DNA from: Sneathia sanguinegens
GTDB taxonomy: Bacteria; Fusobacteriota; Fusobacteriia; Fusobacteriales; Leptotrichiaceae
Strand: one strand, 5' to 3'
Assembly: GCF_042033325.1 (NCBI RefSeq)
Contig: NZ_CP160095.1
DNA: 64,000 nucleotides
In this document: positions 58,673 to 64,000 of the stretch, in pieces
Layout of the letters: the number at the start of each line of letters is the position of its first letter
Position numbering within the stretch: position 1 is the first letter of the stretch
The notes under the pieces: model-generated
What the model was told of the DNA's origin: nothing
Databases searched by the model: none
What the model saw: only the letters and a program-made list of their open reading frames with translations
Position numbers and translations under genes: made by a program

Positions 58673-60473
58673 TCAGTCTTTATCCAACTTTAATACTGCT
58701 AAAAATGCTTCTTGAGGTATATCAACATTACCTATAGATTTCATTCTTTTTTTACCTTCTTTTTGCTTTTCAAGAAGCTTTTTCTTTCTTGTAATATCTC
58801 CACCATAACACTTTGCTAAAACATTTTTTCTAAGAGCCTTTATTGTTTCTCTTGCTATTATTTTACCACCTAAGGCTGCTTGTATAGGTATTTCAAATTG
58901 TTGTCTAGGTATAACATCTTTTAATCTTTCAGCTATTGCCCTACCTCTTGTATAAGCATTATCTGAATGTGCTATGAAACAAAAAGCATCTATTGCTTCT
59001 CCTGAAACTAATATATCCACCTTTACAAGATTAGAATTCTCTATATCCTATAAGTTCATATTCAAAGGAAGCATAACCCTTAGTTCTTGATTTTAATTTA
59101 TCATAAAAATCAATTACAATTTCTGCAAGAGGTAATTCATATTCTACCATAACCCTATTTTCATCAAGATAATTCATATTTTTAAAAGTTCCTCTTTTTT
59201 CTTGGCATAGTTCCATAACATTTCCTACATATTCTTTTGGAACTATTACTGTTCCCTTAATATATGGTTCTTCTATTCTATTTCTTCCAACTGGAAATTC
59301 AGCTGGATTATCTATTAATCTAGTTTTATTATTTTCATCAGTAACATAATATTGAACTGAAGGTGCTGTAGAAATTAAATCTATTTCAAACTCTCTTCTT
59401 AATCTTTCAACCACTATTTCCATATGTAATAAGCCTAAAAATCCACATCTAAACCCAAACCCTAAGGCTAGTGAAGTTTCTGCTTGATATGAAAGTGAGG
59501 CATCATTTAATTGTAATTTTTCTAACGCTTCTCTTAAATCACTATAATCATCAGTAGATATAGGATAAATTCCAGCAAATACCATACTTTGTGCTGGTCT
59601 ATATCCTTCCAATGGATAAGTTGCTGGATTTTCAACAGTAGTTATTGTATCCCCAACCTGTGTATCTTTAATAGATTTTATTCCTGTTACTATATAACCA
59701 ACAGAACCAACACTTAATTCTTCAACTTCTTTCATTTTTGGTGTAAATATACCTATTTCTAAAACTTCAAATTCTTTATTAGTTGACATTACTTTTATTC
59801 TGTCACCTTTTTTTATTTTTCCTTCTACTATTCTTATATTTGTTATTACACCTCTAAAATCATCATAATGTGAATCAAATATCAAAGCTTTTGTAGGATT
59901 ACTTTCTTCCCCTTTTGGTGCAGGTAAATATGTAACAATTTTTTCTAATAATTCATCTATACCCTGACCTGTTTTTGCTGATGTTAATATTATATCACTT
60001 GTATCTAAACCGATAACATCTTCTATTTCTTTTGATACCTTTGCTACATCTGCTGAAGGTAAGTCTATCTTATTAATCACTGGCAAAATTTCCAAATCAT
60101 TTTCAAATGCCAAATAAACATTTGCTAGAGTCTGTGCTTCTATACCTTGTGCAGCATCAACTATTAATATTGCTCCATCACAGGCTGCAAGTGATCTTGA
60201 TACTTCATATATAAAGTCAACATGCCCTGGAGTATCAATTAAATTAAGTTCATATTCATTTCCATCTTTTGCAACATATTTCAAGGTAACTGCTTGAGCC
60301 TTTATAGTAATTCCTTTTTCTCTTTCTAAATCCATACTATCTAAAAGCTGATCTTTCATTTCTCTTTGAGAAACTGTATGTGTCTTTTCCATAAGTCTAT
60401 CTGCTATTGTAGATTTTCCATGATCAATATGTGCTATTATAGAAAAATTCCTTTTAAATTTTTTATCTGTCAT
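58673..60473 (-). pseudogene. lepA: Elongation factor 4 (LepA), frameshifted
   Basis: Nearly all of LepA is present, but split in two frames. Frame 1 (60473-59031, 480 residues) carries AHIDHGKSTIADRL, DTPGHVDF, NKIDLPSAD and the C-terminal domain up to FEYELIGYRE, then F and TAA. Frame 2 (58673-59020 and a few bases upstream) continues SNLVKVDILVSGEAIDAF to the end AFLAVLKLDKD (about 115 residues). The two frames join exactly if one T (plus-strand A at 59035 or 59036) is removed, giving a normal length of about 600. EF4 back-translocates ribosomes. Natural mutation or sequence error cannot be decided here. No slippery motif is evident at the stop. A GTG at 59020 has no ribosome site. Confidence 0.85.
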
Positions 60474-60500
60474 TTATTCTCTCCTAAATTTTCTATTTTA

Positions 60501-60509
60501 ATTATATCA
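60501..60509 (-). promoter_or_regulatory. Extended -10 promoter of lepA
   Basis: TGATATAAT on the minus strand, about 27 bases before the lepA start. No good -35 hexamer is seen. Confidence 0.55.
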
Positions 60510-60537
60510 AATCTAACTTTTAATTACTAGAAGGATA

Positions 60538-60579
60538 ATAAAAAAATGCACCCTAACCTTACATAGATAAAGGGCACAT
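60538..60579 (-). terminator. Terminator after the HU gene
   Basis: A 9-bp stem (60546-60554 with 60571-60579, two G-T pairs in RNA) is followed by seven T on the minus strand, 12 bases after the HU stop. It separates HU from lepA. Confidence 0.85.
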
Positions 60580-60590
60580 TAACTTTCTCT

Positions 60591-60872
60591 TTACTTAGCT
60601 TCTGCTACAGCATCTGCTAATTTCTTTCCTACTTTAAATTTAACAACTGTCTTTGCAGGTATTTCAATTTCAGTACCATCTTTAGGGTTTCTTCCCTTTC
60701 TAGCAGCCTTTGCCTTTGTTGCAAATGTTCCCCAACCAACGAATTGAACATCATTTCCTTCGATTAAACATTTTTCAACTAATTTTAAAAATTCAGAAAC
60801 TAATTCTTCTGATCTCTTTTTGCTTTCACCAGTACTAGCTGCAAAAGCTTCAACAAATTCTTTCTTAGACAT
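60591..60872 (-). CDS. HU family DNA-binding protein
   Basis: 93-residue nucleoid protein. KKEFVEAFAASTGESKKRSEELVSEFLKLVEKCL is the helical dimer part; FVGWGTFATKAKAARKGRNPKDGTEIEIPAK is the DNA-bending arm with the conserved GRNPKDG. Ends with VKFKVGKKLADAVAEAK. HU versus IHF cannot be decided from one copy, but HU is the usual form in this phylum. Promoter unclear; cotranscribed with secG and tpiA upstream. Confidence 0.93.
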   Translation of the reverse strand: MSKKEFVEAFAASTGESKKRSEELVSEFLKLVEKCLIEGNDVQFVGWGTFATKAKAARKGRNPKDGTEIEIPAKTVVKFKVGKKLADAVAEAK

Positions 60873-60896
60873 TGTATTATCCTCCTAATTTATATA

Positions 60897-61097
60897 TTAT
60901 CTAATGACACTATAAATAACAGCTGAACACAAGAAAAGTATCGCAACATATTCAGTAAATTTTTCAATACCATCCTTTTCTTGATCTAAAACACTTTCAG
61001 TTTTAGCAACAGTTTGACTTTTATCTGGTTGCATAAGTATAACAACTACTAATACAACTGATATAATCACCATAAATGCTATAAATAATCCGTTCAT
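60897..61097 (-). CDS. secG: Preprotein translocase subunit SecG
   Basis: 66-residue SecG with two membrane helices (about 3-20 and 45-64) joined by a loop with LMQPDKSQTVAKTESVLDQEKDG; LMQ is the typical helix-1 end of SecG. The usual GLGS-like Gly motif is replaced. Sits between tpiA and HU, as in several other Fusobacteria-like and Firmicutes genomes where tpiA and secG are close. Confidence 0.85.
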   Translation of the reverse strand: MNGLFIAFMVIISVVLVVVILMQPDKSQTVAKTESVLDQEKDGIEKFTEYVAILFLCSAVIYSVIR

Positions 61098-61106
61098 TAG
61101 TTCCTC

Positions 61107-61859
61107 CTATTTACCAGCTTTTATTAATTCAACAAAAGATTCTGGTTCAAGACTTGCTCCACCTATTAGACCACCATCTATATCTTTTTGCTTCAAAAGA
61201 TCTACTACATTTGATGGTTTCATTGATCCACCATATTGTACTGTTACTTCTTCTGCTAGTTCTTTTGTATATAAGCTAGTTAATAAATTTCTAATAAATG
61301 AATGAACTTCTTGGGCTATTTCAGGAGTAGCTGTCTTACCAGTTCCAATTGCCCAGATAGGTTCATAAGCAATTACAACCTTTGTTATATCTTCTTTGCT
61401 AACACCTTTTAGTCCTTCAACTAATTGTTCTTTAACTACTTCTGTAGTTGTTCCATTTTCACGATCTTCTAATTTTTCCCCAATACATAAAATTGGTCTA
61501 AGATCATGTTTTAAAGCAGATTTAACTTTTTCGTTAATAAATTCATTAGTTTCATGGTAATATGCTCTTCTTTCAGAATGACCAAGTATTACATATTCAA
61601 CTCCTAAATCTTTTAACATTAATGGTGATACTTCACCAGTATATGCACCCTTTTCATTAGGATTTATATTTTGAGCAGCAATTTTTACTATGCTACCTTT
61701 TGTTAATTTAACAGCTTCTTGTAAAGATGTAAAAGGAACACCAACTACCACATTTCTTGATAAACCTTCTATTTTTGGTAGTAAGCTTTCAAAAAATTCT
61801 CTTGTTTCTGTACAAGTTTTATTCATTTTCCAATTACCTGCTATAATTATTTTTCTCAT
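61107..61859 (-). CDS. tpiA: Triosephosphate isomerase
   Basis: 250-residue TIM barrel enzyme of glycolysis. AGNWKMNKTC at 7-16, catalytic His in YVILGHSERRAYY near 95, catalytic Glu in VIAYEPIWAIGTGKTA near 167, VQYGGSMKPSN near 208 and GGLIGGASLEP near 230. Ribosome site GGAGG. First gene of the tpiA-secG-HU unit. Confidence 0.97.
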   Translation of the reverse strand: MRKIIIAGNWKMNKTCTETREFFESLLPKIEGLSRNVVVGVPFTSLQEAVKLTKGSIVKIAAQNINPNEKGAYTGEVSPLMLKDLGVEYVILGHSERRAYYHETNEFINEKVKSALKHDLRPILCIGEKLEDRENGTTTEVVKEQLVEGLKGVSKEDITKVVIAYEPIWAIGTGKTATPEIAQEVHSFIRNLLTSLYTKELAEEVTVQYGGSMKPSNVVDLLKQKDIDGGLIGGASLEPESFVELIKAGK

Positions 61860-61892
61860 TATTAAGCCTCCAAATCACTATTAACTAGGTTA

Positions 61893-61921
61893 AGTCTAGC
61901 ATATTTTTTTATCATTTGCAA
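61893..61921 (-). promoter_or_regulatory. Promoter of the tpiA-secG-HU operon
   Basis: TTGCAA (61916-61921) and TAGACT (61893-61898) have a 17-base spacer on the minus strand. A small perfect inverted repeat TTAAC-TAG-GTTAA (61881-61893) overlaps the -10 end and start point and could be a regulator site. Confidence 0.6.
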
Positions 61922-62093
61922 GAATAATGAACATCTTTTTATGTTTTTTTCATTTTTACATATTTTTCAACTGAAAAATAACTGAAATATTTTCTTTTCC
62001 TTTTTTTCTTATAATTATTAATTAAAATTTAATTTTATTCATTTTAAACCTAAAAATATGTATATTAATCAACTAGTATACAAAATTTTAACA

Positions 62094-62102
62094 TGCTATA
62101 AT
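62094..62102 (+). promoter_or_regulatory. Extended -10 promoter of the second His-rich protein gene
   Basis: TGCTATAAT, 32 bases before the start codon. No good -35 hexamer is found at the expected distance. The remainder of the 61922-62093 gap is AT-rich and shows nothing else recognisable. Confidence 0.6.
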
Positions 62103-62133
62103 CAAAAACACATTATATATAAAAAGGAGAAAC

Positions 62134-63879
62134 ATGAAAAAAAAATTAATTTTTATTTTATTACTTGCTTTAGCTATTCAGTCATATTCAAAAAATATTA
62201 GAATAAAAGCAAAATCAAAAATTGAAACAGAAAGTAACTTTATGGGAAATAAAAACTTAACTTCAATAAATTACATTCCTTTTCAAGCTACTATTTACAC
62301 TAAACCAAAAGAAGGCAAATATTTAAATTTCTTTTTTAAATTTAGGGGGTCTAGAAAAAATATTAAAGAAGCCAATAAAACTTTTTATCTAATTGATTCT
62401 AAACCAACAACTAAAATTGAAGAAGGTAAATTAACTAATCTTGTAGACAATATGTCAAAAGTTGAAGAATATAAAGAAACAAAATATAAAAATGATATTT
62501 ATTCTACTATTCATAATCATTACCATGGTCCACACGAACATGACTACAATATTACAGAAGACCACGAGCACGATGATGATGATGAACATGAGCATAACCA
62601 TGATACTTTTGCTACCATATCAAAAAAATATGTTCGTCCTATTTTTACAAATGATGAAGACATACAATTTAAAATGGGAATTGAATATTTACCAAACAAA
62701 TTTACAAAATTAAAATTAACCTATATGCCTCTTTCATACAATGGAGATGATTTTAAATATAGAAATAGTATAATAGCCGATACAACATATACAAAACTTT
62801 TTAATCACGATAAAATGTCTATAATTATAAATCCAAAATTAACAACAATAAATGGTTTTACTCCATATTTTATAGATTTTAAAACTGCTTTTAGATATGC
62901 TAAAGATGAAAATACAACTATAGGTCTTGAACTTGATAATAAATTACAAACAAATGTTTTAAACGATTATCATAATTTTAAAAATAGTTTAAATTTCACT
63001 TATGATTATAATACAGAGAAAAAAAGATTTCATAAATATTGGGAAATTTTAGATCATGAACATGAAAAAATTGATCAATCAAAAATATATCTCGGTATAA
63101 CTCATACTGGCACTTATACAATTAATTCATTAAAAGATGCTAAATTAAAATATGAGCGTAAAATTGATAACATAGAAACAAAATTAAATTATACCTATAA
63201 AAAAACTAATTTTTTGATTAAAAATTTAATTTTTGAAACTGATTTTAAATTAATTTCTAATCTAGGTTTTACAACTTTAGGAAAAGAATATGACATTACT
63301 CACGAACTATATTCTTTTTCAAAAACAAAAAATCCTTCAATAGAAAATATTAATAATTTTGGTACAACACCTAGCGATATGTATGATGCTTGGTATTATG
63401 TTCAAAAAGAAGATACTAGCTCATATTTTTACAACAAATTTTATGTTTACAATAATATGCCATACATTATTCAAGAAAAAGGACAAGCTACTAAGCCTAA
63501 TGCATATAAGAAATCTTTAATTAAAATTAATGATTTTGAGTTTAAAAATAAAACTCGGGTAAAATATAAAAATTTTGATTTTAAAAATTCATTTTATTAT
63601 TATAATAACTATATTTTGTCAAATCAAAGTTTAGATAATGAAATGAAAATACTCTATACACAAAAATATAAGAGCTTAACACTAATTCCTTCGTACAAAC
63701 ACGAATTCGATGCATTTTTTACAAAGCAGGGAAAACATTATCACTATAATCTATTTACTTTAGGTTTAGATATAAATAATGAATTTCTTTTTGATGATTT
63801 ATCTTTCAAATTAGGTTTTGATATTTCAAATGAATTTCAAATTAGAAAAGCTACAAAATTAGGTATACATAAAGTATAA
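62134..63879 (+). CDS. Second histidine-rich putative outer-membrane protein, interrupted
   Basis: 581 residues up to a TAA. Signal peptide MKKKLIFILLLALAIQSYSK. A His/Asp/Glu-rich loop at about 127-160 (HNHYHGPHEHD, then DHEHDDDDEHEHNHD) occupies the place of the loop in the paralog at 50784. Shared blocks include the RFHKYWEILDHEHEKIDQ region and LGFDISNEFQIRKAT near the end. Reading past the TAA the same frame stays open for 40 codons to the window edge and keeps matching the paralog's last barrel strands, so the stop is internal. Good AAGGAGA site. Function inferred as metal-binding outer-membrane protein. Confidence 0.7.
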   Translation: MKKKLIFILLLALAIQSYSKNIRIKAKSKIETESNFMGNKNLTSINYIPFQATIYTKPKEGKYLNFFFKFRGSRKNIKEANKTFYLIDSKPTTKIEEGKLTNLVDNMSKVEEYKETKYKNDIYSTIHNHYHGPHEHDYNITEDHEHDDDDEHEHNHDTFATISKKYVRPIFTNDEDIQFKMGIEYLPNKFTKLKLTYMPLSYNGDDFKYRNSIIADTTYTKLFNHDKMSIIINPKLTTINGFTPYFIDFKTAFRYAKDENTTIGLELDNKLQTNVLNDYHNFKNSLNFTYDYNTEKKRFHKYWEILDHEHEKIDQSKIYLGITHTGTYTINSLKDAKLKYERKIDNIETKLNYTYKKTNFLIKNLIFETDFKLISNLGFTTLGKEYDITHELYSFSKTKNPSIENINNFGTTPSDMYDAWYYVQKEDTSSYFYNKFYVYNNMPYIIQEKGQATKPNAYKKSLIKINDFEFKNKTRVKYKNFDFKNSFYYYNNYILSNQSLDNEMKILYTQKYKSLTLIPSYKHEFDAFFTKQGKHYHYNLFTLGLDINNEFLFDDLSFKLGFDISNEFQIRKATKLGIHKV

Positions 63880-64000
63880 GGTAATATAAATGAAGCTGAT
63901 AAAAATATTTACGGTAATATTATTCGTGTAATACCATATTTAAATATTAAATATATCTTTAATAATAATTTAAATTTGAAAGCAAATATAAAATTTAACT
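63880..64000 (+). other. Open continuation of the second His-rich protein beyond an in-frame stop
   Basis: Directly after TAA at 63877-63879 the frame reads GNINEADKNIYGNIIRVIPY and goes on (LNIKYIFNNNLNLKANIKF) to the edge without a stop. This aligns with the paralog's C-terminal segment around INIRPYAEFITNIGNDLSLKLSGEMNL. The lesion is a single codon, so a point mutation, read error or readthrough are all possible. The true gene end lies outside the window. Confidence 0.65.

Noticed and set aside
58673..59020. A separate gene starting with GTG at 59020
   Set aside because: The product is simply the C-terminal fifth of LepA, and no ribosome site lies in front of the GTG.
59020..59040. Programmed +1 frameshifting in lepA
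   Set aside because: The site GAA TTC TAA lacks the slippery codon and the upstream Shine-Dalgarno-like spur of the prfB type, and EF4 genes are not known to use it. Treated as mutation or error.
1..64000. Mobile elements, prophage or a classical anti-phage system
   Set aside because: No transposase, integrase with attachment sites, phage structural gene, restriction enzyme or toxin-antitoxin pair was recognised; the only tyrosine recombinase is a Xer-type housekeeping enzyme.

Overview
The window looks like chromosome of a very AT-rich, Gram-negative, host-associated member of the Fusobacteriota, most likely the Leptotrichiaceae (Sneathia/Streptobacillus-like). This is an inference from three things: trimeric autotransporters and outer-membrane barrels next to Firmicutes-like housekeeping genes (yqeH, walJ, EF-P, LCP protein), the low GC, and the A/T-ending codon use. 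No phage, transposase, CRISPR array or rRNA was seen. No gap without a gene exceeds about 300 bases.

Layout. (1) 1-5663: two paralogous trimeric autotransporter adhesins on the minus strand; the first runs off the left edge, the second carries an 80-triplet collagen-like stalk. (2) 5958-7537: a HAD phosphatase and an LCP cell-wall ligase. (3) 7630-10605: a sugar ABC importer without its ATPase, behind a consensus promoter and a LacI-type operator. (4) 10695-15232: an overlapping operon of secreted nuclease, MATE pump, TrmB-type regulator, PDZ-less site-2 protease, NrnA and a small lipoprotein. (5) 15304-27646: a long housekeeping operon from asnS through dprA, topA, xer, yqeH, walJ and ychF to efp. 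(6) 27742-38874: two Mg-type P-type ATPases around a receiver-less OmpR-type regulator, then folA, a split chromate transporter, rmuC, a YihY/BrkB protein and thiI. (7) 38957-43606: a UreI/AmiS-type channel, an orphan membrane-tethered PTS EIIB, dnaN, a short sigma-70 factor, gpsA and plsY. (8) 43739-44608: a metal-binding lipoprotein-type/periplasmic protein without an adjacent transporter. (9) 44820-47044, plus strand: a hot-dog thioesterase and typA. (10) 47068-50685: a CBS/CorC protein and the rpmG, tRNA-Trp, secE, nusG, rplK, rplA cluster. (11) 50784-57438: a His-rich outer-membrane protein, a MalY/PatB lyase with its LysR regulator, tRNA-Met(CAT), a ClC channel and a KDPG aldolase. (12) 57451-61859: TRIC-like channel, DnaQ-like exonuclease, a frameshifted lepA, HU, secG and tpiA. 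(13) 62134-64000: a second His-rich outer-membrane protein whose reading frame is broken by an in-frame TAA.

The points that most deserve a second look are the collagen-stalked adhesin pair with matching G-run promoters, the pair of His-rich barrels with a solitary zinc-type binding protein in between, the single-base lesion in lepA, the in-frame stop in the second barrel, the UreI-like channel without urease in view, the orphan EIIB, and the Mg-ATPase/wHTH cluster. Translation starts were chosen by Shine-Dalgarno spacing; several genes appear to use TTG or GTG.
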